Shown: positions 1-11,727 of the stretch, one piece after another
How the letters are laid out: each line of letters starts with the position of its first letter
How positions within the stretch are numbered: position 1 is the stretch's first letter
NCBI RefSeq assembly: GCF_047511655.1
Contig: NC_133401.1
Span: 43,295,570 to 43,359,569 of the forward strand
DNA from: Castor canadensis
Taxonomy: Eukaryota > Chordata > Mammalia > Rodentia > Castoridae
Length of the DNA stretch: 64,000 bases
Direction: 5' to 3'
The notes under the pieces: model-generated
The model's input: only the letters and a program-made list of their open reading frames with translations
Databases searched by the model: none
Told to the model about the DNA's origin: nothing
Position numbers and translations under genes: made by a program

Positions 1-632
1 TTCCTGAACGCGCAGGACCAGTGTTGTGATGTGAAGGAGAAAAGGATCCAACAGCTCTTCCGGGGATTAGAAGTGAGCCTGCAATTGCCAGGATTCAGGA
101 GAACAAGGCTCTTGTTGAGTCCCCTTTGAATGTGTGAGCTGCTTTCTCTCCGCGTGCTCAGTGCTGGGATGCAGCGTCCGTATTGCCTAGGAACCCAACA
201 AAGACTGGCTTGGTGGCTGCTTTGACGTTTCAGTTCCATGTAGAATTTTAACCATGAAAAGGCACAAAGATTGGTTTCTTCTGAGTCCTTGACTGAAAAC
301 CACAAAGAGGCACGATTAGTGGGGCACTGGGCTGTTGTCCCCAGCAGCTGTGCTACTGCTGTCCTGATCCTTGTGCCCCTAGAAATTGAGTGGGGTACCC
401 CACCCCAGCCTCCTCTGTCTCCAGTGTTCAGAAATGCAACACAGAGTCAACCCTGGTGGAGTGGAGGGTGCTGGGCTCTGAAGAGGATGTCTGCTGTGGT
501 AGAGAGAGCAGATCTTAATCTGGCTTGCTGGTTGAGCTACTTACTACCAGAATGTCCAATGTGTAAAATGGAATAATGATGCCTAGATTGAAGGCCTATT
601 AATAGGTGAGATGAGATGACCATGGGTAGGGT
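1..632. other. Single-copy non-coding flank
   Basis: No gene, splice-joined exon or interspersed repeat is recognised. Open frames here are short and show no protein family. Confidence 0.5.
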
Positions 633-1041
633 ACTAGTCCATTTTCTGTTATTATAATTAAATGCCTACGGCAGGGCAATATATAAAGAAAAGAGGTTTA
701 TTTGGTTCACAATTCTGGAGGTCCAAGGGCATGACTCTCAGCATCTACCTGGCTCTGGTGAGGGCCTCATGGTGGCTAGCGTCACAGTCGTGGAAGTATG
801 CAGGCACACATACGAGAATGATCACATACGAGACAGGAAGCCAGAGACCAGGGAGGGGCCAGTCTTGCTCTTTTTATAACACCCCATTCTCATGAGACCT
901 AGCCAGGGTCCCATGAACTACCCACCTTCCACTTGGCCCCACCTCTTAAAGGTTCCGCCACCTCCCATCATTGCCACACTGAGAACCAAACTTCCAGCAC
1001 CCTTGACCCTTCAGGGACAAACCACATGGAAATACATAGCA
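633..1041 (-). mobile_element. ERVL-MaLR solitary LTR, antisense
   Basis: The plus strand starts ctagtccattttctgtt and has atataaagaaaagaggtttattt. It continues through the ctggtgagggcctcatggtgg block and ends aaccaca...catagca, the reverse complement of a MaLR-type LTR (MLT1/MST group). It is diverged, has no internal genes, and is an old insertion. Confidence 0.65.
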
Positions 1042-1499
1042 GATAGTGTTGACATCGAGTTAAGTGACACTGACAGTCCTATATACAATATGGATGCTCT
1101 ACACACCCATCCTGCCCCTCATTTACAGCACAGATGTCCTTCTGCCCATCATTCAAAACCTCCAGACTACTCCCAGCTTCCTCTCCTCTGCTCTGACTGA
1201 AGCAGGTCTCCATGGCTGTTCCCCTGACTTTCGGCAACCTCTGAATGTTCTTTAGAATCAGAATGGGAGTGTGATATCTTTTCCAAGGAATTGTTGCAGA
1301 CAGAGGTTAGAGTAGATGTTGGAAATCAAGTAGCCAGCACGGGGCCTGACCCCTGGGATTCTAAATAAAGGCTCCTTCCTTCACTTCCACTGGGAACGTG
1401 AGAAGGGACATCTGACAAGACATTCATGCATGTAACTCAGGAGACTTCTCAGTACCTCACTGAGTTCATGGAGTGCAGAAGAGCAGGCATGTATTGTGG

Positions 1500-1675
1500 A
1501 CTTCAGACTCAATTTGTTCAAATCCTTTCACCAAAAACTTACAGATTCTTCTAAGCCTTAGCTTCCTCACTTACAAAAGGGTTCCTATAAAAGTACCTAA
1601 TATTTAAATGGTTTCAGTATTAAATGACATGAAACATGTGACACAGCCCATAGTAAAAACTCAGTAAGTTTTGTG
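1500..1675 (+). repeat. MIR SINE fragment
   Basis: Recognised from a degraded MIR order: 'ttcaaatcctttcacc', 'agccttagcttcctcacttac', 'aaatgacatgaaacatgtgacacagcccatagtaa'. Confidence 0.6.
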
Positions 1676-2264
1676 ATGTTCAACAAATATTTGGATACAG
1701 ATTTCTACAGTATTTACATGAATAGTTAGAATAGCCGCATATATTTAATAAAATTAGTGTGCCATAACCTCATACTCAATTGTATACCAACCTGTTAGCT
1801 TTTGATTTGCATTTATTTCTTAAAATTTGTTTTTACTTATGACAAATAATGCTGCAGCCTAGCAGGTATTGGTTTTCTTGACTGAGGCTCTTCCCTTGGG
1901 ATGGACTTTTACGGATGGGATTTTTGTCTTAAAGTGTTCATTCAGCAGTATCTGGAGATATTTTCATATTGCCAAGTTGGCTGCAAAGAGATATCTGACA
2001 ATGCAGAATACCCTCTTCTCAACAATCACTTGCTTTTGACCTTCGAGATCTTTCTTCTATGTCAGCTTTTTTTAAATTACAATCTACCAAGTTGAAATCT
2101 GTGACTTTAAACCTTATTACATTATGTAATCGTCTCAAATTTGACTAAGTAGAGCTGTTATTCACAAGTACTTGTTTTAAAAAATCTTATTATAAAATTA
2201 GTATAGGCTTATTTATTTTCTACAACTGGACCTTACTCCTTTTTGGAGTGGTGGTAGTGGTGAT

Positions 2265-2365
2265 TTACTGTGTGGCCCAGGCTAGTCTTGAATTTCTGGG
2301 CTCAATGGATCCTCCTGCCTCAGCCTGCTGAGTAGCTGGGACTACAGGAGTGTGGTATCACTCTC
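2265..2365 (-). mobile_element. 7SL-derived (B1-like) SINE, antisense
   Basis: The plus strand reads ggcccaggctagtcttgaa, then ctcctgcctcagcctgctg and gtagctgggactacagg, the reverse complement of a 7SL-type SINE with its conserved box region. No clear tRNA half is attached. Confidence 0.7.
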
Positions 2366-2618
2366 AACTTCTTTTTTATCTTTATTAATGGTAAACTTCA
2401 GAAGTAGGCAAGAACAGAATGACTTTCTCCCGTAAGTTGGGAAGAGTTGATATAACTTTGACAAGGCTAGATCCAGTGGCTAGTCCATATGGTTTCAGTC
2501 CTGACACTCCACTTCTCTGCTGTGATTGCTTCTGTGTGTTTGGCTTTGGCCTCAGGGAGGTTTTCTGAGGATCCAAAGAAGACCTCTGATGCTTTGAGTC
2601 TAAATCCTTATGAACTGT

Positions 2619-2964
2619 TGTTATAGTTTGGATCTGCAATGTCTTCCACACACTGATGAGTGAAGGGATTGGTGCTATCAAAGCTGATATGACCTTTAAG
2701 AGGCAGGGTCTTGTGGGAGGTGTTAGGTCATGGGGATATGACCTCAAAGTTGACTGTGCGGTGCTGGTCTCTTCCTGTCTCTCTTTTTCACCGCCATATG
2801 TACTATATGCCTTCTGCCATAATGTACTATACTGCCATACACCCAGCAATAAGGCCAATCAGTCACGGACTGGAACCTCCAAAACCATGGGTCAAAATAA
2901 ACTTCTCCCTTTATAAGTGGATGATCTCAGGCATTTTATTGCAGGAACGTGAATCTGACTAGCA
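2619..2964 (+). mobile_element. ERVL-MaLR solitary LTR, sense
   Basis: Starts tgttatagtttgga and contains gtcttgtgggaggtgttagg and aaaataaacttctcc (its polyadenylation signal), ending tgactagca. About 346 bp, a normal length for a MaLR LTR. No internal region follows, so it is a solo LTR. Confidence 0.8.
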
Positions 2965-5360
2965 CCCTGTAAACCAGAGAAGAGAGACCTTTTTTCACCC
3001 CAGCTTCCACATAGTAAATCTTGTGACATCCTTGACTGGCTTTCTTGGGTCATGCCTCCATGTCTAAGCTAATCGATGTGCTTGGGAAGATCCTTGGCTC
3101 TTACTGGCTGTCGTGGATCATCTGTACCCATTCCCTACTGCTAGTTTCAGGAGGAGTTGGGTGTGGTGACTTACAGTGCCCCCCAGCTTTACAGAACTAC
3201 AGGTGTCCATGTGTATGTGTGTCCCTGTGTCCAAATGAAAGAGCAGAGTGCTGGATGCTGTTAGTGAGGGAGAGGATAAGTTACTCTGCTTCCCTGGACT
3301 TTAGCTTCCTCTGCTGTGAAATAGTGATGTAGGGATGTACCCTGCATTCCAGGGTGATTGAGAAGGTCACATCAAATAGTGTACTTGCTACCACATCTGC
3401 CATGGAGTAGATGTCAATAACTGTTAGCTTTAAGACAGTCACAGCAGCACTCTTACTAGGGTTGTGTAAAATGGAGTCATTTAAAGTCACTTGCCCTGGC
3501 ACAGAAGTACTGTGCCTTGTAGCTTTTCAAACAGTATTCCCAAGAGGCATTTCAAAGCTCTTCCTAGAACTGTTTGACAATCCCTCATCCTCCCTGTGCA
3601 CTGTGCTGACACAAGGCAAGAGTCTCTTCCTCCTTTTCATTTTTGTCTTTCCTTAGCCTTTAAACCTTCCTACTCTCTGTTCTGGGGCTTTTTCTTCCCA
3701 CCTGCAATTATCAGCAGCTGTCTATTAACCAGCCCCCAAATTGTAGGGAAGTAAGGGGAATTGTGAGTCCCTGGGGCTTGACCACCCTCCTTAAGTATGC
3801 ACGCTTAATTAGATGGCAGCAGGGATAGCCTGAGTCCTTCCTCTGGGTGCCTGGGTTGGTGATCTGTCCTACACTTCCCATCTTCAAGAGGAGAGTGCTG
3901 GCCTTGGAGGCCATATGTTGTGTCCCCACAGATTTAACTCAGGACAACCTGGGTGACTTGGTTGCTGTCACTATAGCAAGAGCTAAGATCTAAAATGATC
4001 TTTCTTCCTTTTGTGTTTTAGCATCTCTGGAATGAAAGTATGACTTCTAACAGATGTGTATATTTTAGGTAGTGGATTACAGCCTTCCCTAATCCCACCA
4101 TTGCCTCTGTCTTACATTAAATTGACACTGCTTCTTATCATCCATTATATCAAAACTTGAGAAATATTGCAATAGGGACTCTGCTAGAGATTTTTGTGTT
4201 TGGTACATTATACAGTTTCCTTATTAGTCTCCCGGGACGGATTGTGTGGTGAGGAAGCACCCTGCTGTGGGTATTACACCCAGCTGAGAGAGGCGAAGCC
4301 CGCCAGCTCCACATTGCCTTCCCTTCCCAGTAGCATCAACTTCCGCAACCTAGCTCCTTGCAAGTTCTGAAGCAACCACAAGATGGTGCTTTTGCTCTTT
4401 CTCCTATAAGGCTGCAAGGCCTTCAATCTGAAAACCATCAGGCAGCAGCTCCACTAGACACATCTCTGTGAGTTAACAGACCGAGGAAAGGCAGTCTGAA
4501 GAAGAGCCAGCATTAAGGTTGGATGTGCATGGGAACGTGGTGTGTGGACAGAACTGGGTCCCACACCCAGACTGCAGTGTGAGACAAGGGGTATTGTTTG
4601 GTCATTTCATACTAAGCCTCTTCTTAACTCGCTTCCCCAGGAAGCTCCAGAGTCTGTTCTATAACAAAGAGTGAGCACGTCAGCAATTTGGAGTATCCCT
4701 TCAAAAGCACTAGTGAAATCTAAAGCTAGAAGCTTCCCAGACCTTCTCTTTCTCACCATGTAGCCTCCTTTCTGAGAAGGCCAACTGTGGGGTTGGCTTG
4801 GGAGACACACAGGGAGAGTCCACTCACTGGGTTACAGGTGGGCCCAGGTGAGGGGGCATGCAGGTTTACCCTCCAGGGTCAGCTTTCCCATGACTTGTGT
4901 GAGTGAATGTCTGAATAGGCAGGCAGAACCATGTTCTGGTTGTGTTTGGATGGCAGTAAATCCTAATGTTCCACAAGTTAAAGAAGACTCTTGAACATCA
5001 GGACTGAGGTTCCCAAAGCATTCTCTCAACACACTAGCCTACAGGGACTCTCTTGTTCCCTCCCCTGAGTCATAAAACACCTACCCTGTGCCAGACACTT
5101 ACAAGAGGCTGCTAATTCGGAGACAAAATCTATTCATTATCATCACAGCCTATTGGGAGAGACTGACATATCTAGAAAAATGCCATTTGGTGTGGCAATC
5201 GTGAAGTATGATAAAATAGGGAAGCTCAGACAGGCCTGGTAGAAATCCTGGTATGGCCACTTGATACTTGGATTCCTTGTGCAAGTGATTGAATCTCCAT
5301 CAGATTAAGGGTTTTTTTTTGTGTGTGTGTGTATAAAACAAGAATGGTAGTACAGATGTC
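2965..5360. other. Single-copy non-coding flank
   Basis: About 2.4 kb without a recognised repeat or exon. A short (GT)n run occurs just before the next LTR, at 5319-5333. Confidence 0.45.
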
Positions 5361-5470
5361 ATATTAGTCTGTTTTGTGTTGCTATAACAGAATACCTGAC
5401 GCTGGGTAATGTGTAAAGAAAAGAGGTTTACTTAGCTCACAGTTTTGGAGATTTGAGAGGATGATCATGA
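5361..5470 (-). mobile_element. ERVL-MaLR LTR fragment, antisense
   Basis: The plus strand reads tattagtctgttttgtg, then gctataacagaatacctga and taaagaaaagaggttta, the reverse complement of the 3' end of a MaLR LTR. Only about 110 bp is recognisable. Confidence 0.7.
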
Positions 5471-6338
5471 AGTTGCTTCATGTGTTATGTGATTCCAGTT
5501 ACTGGAAATACCAGGAAGCCTCTGGACACATGCATTGGTAATGCTCTGAAGCTTCAGGAATAGGGTACTGGCCAAGGTTCTAAACAGGGAGAGGAAAATA
5601 GGGAGCCTGAAGGGCTCAGGTGCCACCCCAGAACTGCCCTGGCTCCAGGTGGCTTCATGAGGGTGCCACCCTGCAAGGAGCCCATAGTCTGCAACTTGGG
5701 CCTCTGAGATTTCTCTCACCCCAGCTCCTTCTAGGCTCAGGGAAGTAGCAAGTTGGCAGCCTTGTGGTGGGACAAACTGCAGACCTTCCAAAGCTATCAG
5801 TCTGGGGGTAAGGTGGAGGGAACTGTGCCCTTGGGTCTTTGTGGGTCCCCAAGCTTCCTCGTATACTAGGGTCCTCCCCAGTCTCCCTGAGTTGGAATAG
5901 GATGGCGAAGGCCTGTATCCTGTCATGGTTCTCTGAGGTAGCTGATCCCCTGCCAGCCACAGCCAAGGAAAGCTTTCTCTTTGTCCTCATGAAAGGACAG
6001 CTGCTTGGCTGACTTTTGTTCTCCTGAAACCAGACTCGAGTCCTTTAATTGTCTGGGATAGCTCATGTGGACAGACACATGGAAAGGGGACAGTGCTTCT
6101 GATTTGGGGCTTCCCTCAGCAGATGAGTCTCCAAAGTGTCACATGCCTCCCAGTGAACAATGCACCAGAATCAGATCCAATCTTTGGCTAGTGGAAGAGG
6201 CAGGCTAAGGTGGAACAGGGAAATCCGGGGATTGCCCAAGAAGAGTCTGTAGGGTACTCTGTGGGGATAAGAGGAACCATTGCTTCCAAGGCACCTGGAT
6301 TCACTTCAGAGTAGGTCATCCATGGGGAGAAGTTGATT
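5471..6338. other. Single-copy non-coding flank
   Basis: No exon or repeat recognised. A 153-codon minus-strand frame at 5926-5465 overlaps a 111-codon frame in another phase, and neither shows a domain. Confidence 0.45.
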
Positions 6339-6351
6339 AATCATTCCTCAG

Positions 6352-6772
6352 CCATAAAGAAGAATGAAATTATGCCATTTGCAGGGAAATGGATGGAATG
6401 GCAGATCATCGTGTTGAGTGAGATAAGCCAAGTGAAATATAGTATGTTCTCATTCATTAGTGGAACATATGCCTATGATGATGATGGGACATGAATGTGA
6501 AAGGGGGATGGTCTGGGGAGACCAATGGGGGGAAGAAGAAAAGGATACTGAGGGGTGAAGAGGATGGAAGTGTTCTGCATACATACATATGAAGATGCAC
6601 AATGAAACCTACCAGTGTTTGCAAAAGGGGGGAAAAGGGAGGGAGAAGTGGGAATATAATGGAGAGAAAGAGCTTGTTCAAAATACTGTACATGTGTATG
6701 GAATTATCACAACGAACCCCCATTGTATTATTATTGTATACTAACTCAAAAATATAATTAAACTATCTGAAA
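6352..6772 (+). mobile_element. L1 LINE, 5'-truncated, sense, with target-site duplication
   Basis: Begins gccataaagaagaatgaaat, the sequence encoding the end of L1 ORF2, continues through tgagataagccaag and a G/A-rich 3' UTR, and ends in an A/T-rich tail. It is bounded by aatcattcctcag (6339-6351) and aatcattcctgag (6773-6785), a 13-base duplication with one mismatch, showing target-primed insertion. Confidence 0.85.
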
Positions 6773-6895
6773 AATCATTCCTGAGACAAAATACAATCCC
6801 ACACACCCTATATACTCTCCTGCTAGGCTTATAAGGGTACAATCATCTTATATTTCAACCATACTGGGACCATGTTGAGAGGGGAGGAAACACTC

Positions 6896-7092
6896 TGTTT
6901 TTTGATGGTACTGAGGTTTGAACTCAGGGCCTCACTCTACCCCTTGATCCATGCCTCCAGCTCTTTTTGCTTTAGTTATTTTTCAAATAGCATCTTGATG
7001 TTTTTGTCTGGCCCATGCTCAGATCTTGATCCTTCTGCCTGTGCCTCCTGAGTAGGTGAGATTACAGATCTGTGCCACTACACCTGGCCCAG
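6896..7092 (-). mobile_element. Composite tRNA + 7SL SINE, antisense (castorimorph type)
   Basis: The plus strand reads tggtactgaggtttgaact, then ccttgatccatgcctccagc (tRNA-like half). A T-rich linker follows, then tctggcccatgctcagatc and gtgcctcctgagtaggtgag (7SL-like half). This fused arrangement is typical of beaver-group SINEs. Confidence 0.75.
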
Positions 7093-7189
7093 GAACATTT
7101 CTGAATTGCACTGGGACAACCACCATAAGGCACAACTGTCCCTGGCAGACCAGCACATATAATGACCCCACCTAGGAGTGTCAGGACAA

Positions 7190-7290
7190 AGCTGTTTAAC
7201 ACTGTCCAGACCTCTTGACCACTGTGTGACCTTGGACAAGTGCCTTAGCGTTTTCATCTGTGAAATGGGACTAAGCAGTGGAATTTAATG
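7190..7290 (+). repeat. MIR SINE fragment
   Basis: Contains 'actgtgtgaccttggacaag' and 'ttcatctgtgaaatgggac', the MIR core. Confidence 0.75.
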
Positions 7291-8124
7291 AGAAAGACAT
7301 AGTTGTTCCTACTGTTTTTTATCCAACCTTGCTGCTCCTGAAAGTGTGTGGAATGAGTTTGCTATAAAGGAATAGAAGGGCGTGGCTGCTCTCATGATTT
7401 TTCTTGGTTTGTAACACTTTTGTGGCTGCATCAGTGTGAATACTTAACTTTTGCAGGCCATTATTATAGGAGAAAAGCACCTTTGCAATATAGAAATGGT
7501 TCTTGTGCGAGGGCTGAAACAATGGTTGAAAGAGGCCCCTTGTTTCACCTTCCCATTATCTCTGGAATAACTGAATATTAGATGAGGGAGAGCCTCATCT
7601 GCATCTGATTAGACACGCCTACCACTCATCCCAGAATATCAACTCTGTCCTCTTTGTGAAACAGAGCTGATTGTTTTCAATCTGGCTTTGAATTAATTTT
7701 GAAACTGGAATTTTGATGATTTTAACTTGTTCCTAACTAAAACATTGAGTTGAATTTGATGACATTGTGGTCATTTTGCTTATTCAATTTGTTTGATGTC
7801 GGGAGGGAAACTCTAGCTGCTTCTACTCAAGCAGAATTTGTGTCCACCAAATGTGAGCCCAGAAGCAGTTTGAGCCTCACTCTAGGCCCCCTGTGCCACC
7901 CAGTGGGGGCACCCTGGAGCCATGTGTGGTTTCTGTCATCTTCTGCTTTTCAAAGAGAGAACTGACTAGACAGTGGCAAAACAAACCTGGCTACCGCTGC
8001 CATTCTGTGTGGCCTGTGCTCACCATTTGATGACTGGGTAAGGCCAGGACTAGGCCCCGTTAGCTTGTGATCAGAGAGGAGCATCATGTGTTCCCTGGTG
8101 GACAGGACCAGTCAGACAATGCAG
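7291..8124. other. Single-copy non-coding flank
   Basis: Nothing recognised beyond short chance frames. Confidence 0.45.
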
Positions 8125-8365
8125 ACTTTGGAGCAAAACACTTATTTGGAGCCAGAGCACATGGCTTCGAATTCTGCTTCTTACCACCTGCAGGCTGTGT
8201 GAAGGTGGGTGATGTGTTCCCCTCACTGAGCCTCACCTTCCTGATCTGTGGAATAGAACTGGGAGCAAATCCCTGATGCAGTCGTTACTGGGATTCAATC
8301 AGGTAGGTCATGTGAGGAGCTCTGCATGGGGTCTGGTTCACAATAAGCAGTAGTTACACCAGTCA
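8125..8365 (+). repeat. MIR SINE, nearly full length
   Basis: Order: 'tggagccagagcacatggc', 'cttcgaattctgcttcttacc', 'cactgagcctcaccttcctg', 'tgggattcaatcaggta', 'ggtctggttcacaataagc'. This is the whole MIR path with many substitutions. Confidence 0.7.
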
Positions 8366-8732
8366 CTGTGGTTCTTTCTACTGTCTCAGGGAACTTTGGC
8401 AGAGGTGCTAGGCTCTTTGCTGCCCTCTGGTGGTGAGGCACAGAGGGCCTCCAGTGGAGGAAGTTGGGAGATGTTATTTTGAAAACAAGAAAATCCTTTT
8501 GGGTTTTAGTGTTTTCCTGATGGCTTCTGAGAATTTTCAGCCCATTTTTCAGAAAAAGGAGGAGAGGAAAACACCCCCCAGGGCTCTGAAATAAGACCAA
8601 CTGTCATGATTCTCCGGTGCTTGTGCTCAAGGAACCTCTGTTTTACTTAATAATGGCCTTAAAGAGTAAGAGGAGTGGTGGGAATCATTTTGTATGCCAA
8701 AGACAAGCCTTAAGCTGTTTTCTTTATATTAA

Positions 8733-8820
8733 TTTTTTTTTATAATTCTGAGGACCAAGCCCAAGGTCTCAAGCCTTGCTAGGCAAGTGGTGTACCACTG
8801 AGCTACACCCCAAGCCTAGT
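8733..8820 (-). mobile_element. tRNA-derived ID-like SINE, antisense
   Basis: The plus strand has a T run, then 'gaggaccaagcccaaggtctc', 'ccttgctaggcaagtggtg', 'taccactgagctacacccc': the reverse complement of a tRNA-Ala-like SINE with A and B box remains. Confidence 0.75.
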
Positions 8821-9336
8821 TTTAGATTTAATAAGGAAAGACGCAATTGGTATGCTGAGGTTGCTAAGAGCTACAGTAAGTGGTACCTCGTTTATAAATG
8901 AACCTTTATCAGAGGTTGTGCATATAGGAAAATCATAGTATATATAGGATTCGGTGCTTCAGATATCCACTGGGGGGTTTGGGAATGTATCCTCATGGAT
9001 AAGGAGAGACCACTTAATTCCTAAGTGCCATTGTAGGTTCTGAGAGGTTCTTACAAAAAAAATATCACACACAGTCCCTGCCTTCTAAGAACACATCATG
9101 TTAAATGTTCAAATTAAAGCTGTTAAATTGTAGTGCAAGTCATGTAGCAATTCAAGGCTAAATGAATCAGCCAGATGGATATTAGAGTTGATATTGGAGA
9201 AAGTCCAGCTTTTTGGGCTTAAGACTTGTAAGTTGCACAGGGCTCATTGGGAAAGGGCCCCTGCTTCGGTTCATGTTCTATTGTTGCCATCTTGAAATTC
9301 TTAGTTTTTCTTTCTGTCACTTAAAAGCTTTTTTAA

Positions 9337-9545
9337 ATTAAGACATAGTAATTATACATAGTCAGATGGTACTGTGTGATATTTCAATACATGTATACAG
9401 TTTGTGATGGTTGGATCAGAGTAATTAGCATATTCATCACTCAGACATTAATCATTTCTTTGTGTTGGAAACATTCAAAATCTTCTCTTCTAGCTACTTG
9501 AAATATACAATAAATTATTATTAATTGTAGATTTATAGCATTTAA
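9337..9545. mobile_element. Old L1M LINE 3' UTR fragment
   Basis: Matches remembered L1M 3' sequence: 'gatatttcaatacatgtata', 'gtaattagcatattcatcac', 'tttctttgtgttggaaacattc', 'gaaatatacaataaattatt'. Orientation is uncertain. Confidence 0.65.
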
Positions 9546-11698
9546 ACAGTGGCCTTTGCATCTTTCCTTTTGTACCAGGCCCTGCCAATTATATGGCAGT
9601 CATGACCTGAGGTCCAAGGTGACCAGGAGAAGCTGTCAGGTGGAGGGGAACATGGGGAGTGTTAGGCCAGGTGGAGGAGATGAGCTGAAGTTCAAGGAGG
9701 TGGTTGTGTGGTGTCAAGTACGGCACAGCACCGAATTCTGCTCAGGATGTGTTTTGGGAAGTCAGCGGCCATGGCACCTGGGTCTCCACTCAAGCCCACC
9801 TGCAGGGAGGTGGTGGTTGCCAGGGGTGAGGCTCGAGTGGACAGAGGAGTGCACTCCTCTTTCCTAGGATAGCCTGGGAGGGCCATGACCATGACCAAAG
9901 GGCCTGTTTAGAAAGACTACCTCACCTTATTTTGCTACACTAGAATTACTGTCCTTTCTGGAATGTGCTGGGTGGACGCCTCACAGGGCTGTTGGGAAGC
10001 CTAGAGGAGAAAAACCACAGGATAAAGCTCTGTAACCCAAGAGAAAAGGGTTTCCTCCCTTGCTTAGCACAGTTTTGGGTGGTAGTGAGTCCTTGTTTGG
10101 TGTTTGGTGAAGTGCTGGTACTTGGAGCCCATCCCATCCTCAGTGGTCTGGCTGGAAGTAAGGTTCCAGGGCTTCCAGGGAGGCAAAGCCTGGTCTTTGT
10201 TTTCCAGGAACAGGCTCTGTCGGGAAAGGAGACACTTTGCAATTCTCTCCTACCTCTGCTCTTTGCTGGATTGGGCTCGAATTCCTCTACTTACCTTTAC
10301 AAATGATTTAGCTTGTCTGGGCATCTACACAACAGTGCTCCCCTGAGGGAGAAGTGCCTGGGCAGTGCTGGCCCCCGAAGGAGGCTGTTAGAGTTATTGG
10401 TGGTGCAGTCTGGGAGTCTGCAGGGCAGAGAAGGGAGGAGCATCCTGGCCAGCAGGACCAGGGAGAGCGTGTGGGCACTAGACTCACCAGCAGGACGCAG
10501 AGTGCCCTGTAAGGGTGAGAGAGTGTGTGGTGTGTTTAGAATGAGAGGAAAGGCAACAGTGAGGCTAGACCTGGGAATGGTGTGAGTAGCCTTCACCCCA
10601 TGCTGTCTGCTGACAAATGAAGGGATCCCTGCATTGGGAGGGGGTAGTAGGGCTCTGTCAACAGACTGCTTTATGCCAGGCTCTCCCCAGTGAGAACCTG
10701 TTGGTGCTGCTTTGGGCCCAAGCAGGGTTTGGGGCTCCTGGGAGAAGGGGTCTGGCCTCTACTGTCCCCTGTTCTGTTATATGCCATTCTGCTGGAGCTC
10801 TCCTGCTCTGTTCTGTCTGTTGGCCTCTGGCTTCCTGTACAGTCCACCTTCTTTCTCTGTAATGAAGAGAAAGGTGGAACCCATCCTGGGCCATAGACCC
10901 AGAATGGACTAAGTACTCTCTGTCTCTCAGTAGAAAGGCTCCCAGCTACTAGAGAGTAAGAGAAGTAAAAAAAGCCCTCTGTAACCTTGGTCAACTTTCT
11001 GAACCTCTCTGGTCGTCAGTCTTCTCAGGAATTCATGAGGGGTAACCTGGATGCTTGCATTAAAACCCCGAAGCAGAGCCAGCATGTCAGGACACCATCT
11101 GCAGAGGTGAAGGGGACATGAGTGACTGGCTCCTGGCTCCTAGTCTAGAGGCATGTCCCCTTGAGCAGTCCTGCTCGGGTGGGAAGACAGAGGGCCTGGC
11201 TGACTTGGGACACAGTGAGATACAGGGCTGTGGGGAGTGTGTGCAAAGTGACCTGGTCTTATGATTAGTAAAACATTTACCAGGAACTCACCAGGCCTTG
11301 GGGCTCTTTTTCACATACAGCCATCACTTTCAGTCTCCACTGGGTAGGCGTTGTTGTCATGTCCATCTGCAGAAGCAGTATCAGAGCCTTAGCATCTCCC
11401 AGCTGTGGCCCCCTGGCTCCCCTGGCTTCATAGCCTCTCCAATGGGCACTTCCTGCCTCTCCCCAAGTTTCAGTGGAGTCTTGGGGTCCTGGAGCCCAAA
11501 GCATCTTGACTGGCCCCATCTATGTGACCCTCCAGTCCCATATGCCCTCACCTGCCCATTTCCATCAACCTGCTGCACGTGTGAGAGGAAGGTCTGGCTT
11601 CCTGGCTTTGGAATGGACCAACAGCCCCAGACATTCTGCAGAGGTGATCATGTCAAGAGGCAGTTGGCCAGTTTTCTTTCCCAATCCATTTGTCCTTG
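9546..11698. other. Single-copy flank just downstream of CXCL14
   Basis: 2.1 kb, GC-richer than average and free of recognised repeats. Many overlapping open frames of 65-140 codons occur in all phases, as expected for GC-rich non-coding DNA. It may hold regulatory sequence, but nothing is directly visible. Confidence 0.45.
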
Positions 11699-11727
11699 TT
11701 TATTTAGGACATGGTAAACATTTTATT
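11699..11727 (-). terminator. CXCL14: Distal polyadenylation signals of CXCL14 (two AATAAA)
   Basis: Read on the minus strand there is AATAAA at 11727-11722 (context GGACAATAAAATG) and a second AATAAA at 11704-11699, 18 bases further on. The first would place cleavage at about 11700-11710, and the second about 15-25 bases later. They are the best candidates for the main mRNA end. Confidence 0.6.

Noticed and set aside
5465-5990. Overlapping 153- and 111-codon minus-strand frames
   Set aside because: They start next to a MaLR LTR fragment, overlap in different phases, and show no domain.
8760-8815. Possible tRNA gene (tRNA-Ala-like sequence)
   Set aside because: The tRNA-like sequence is part of a SINE with a T run (A tail on the minus strand). 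No intact cloverleaf is seen, and the same holds for 24843, 25692 and 41572.
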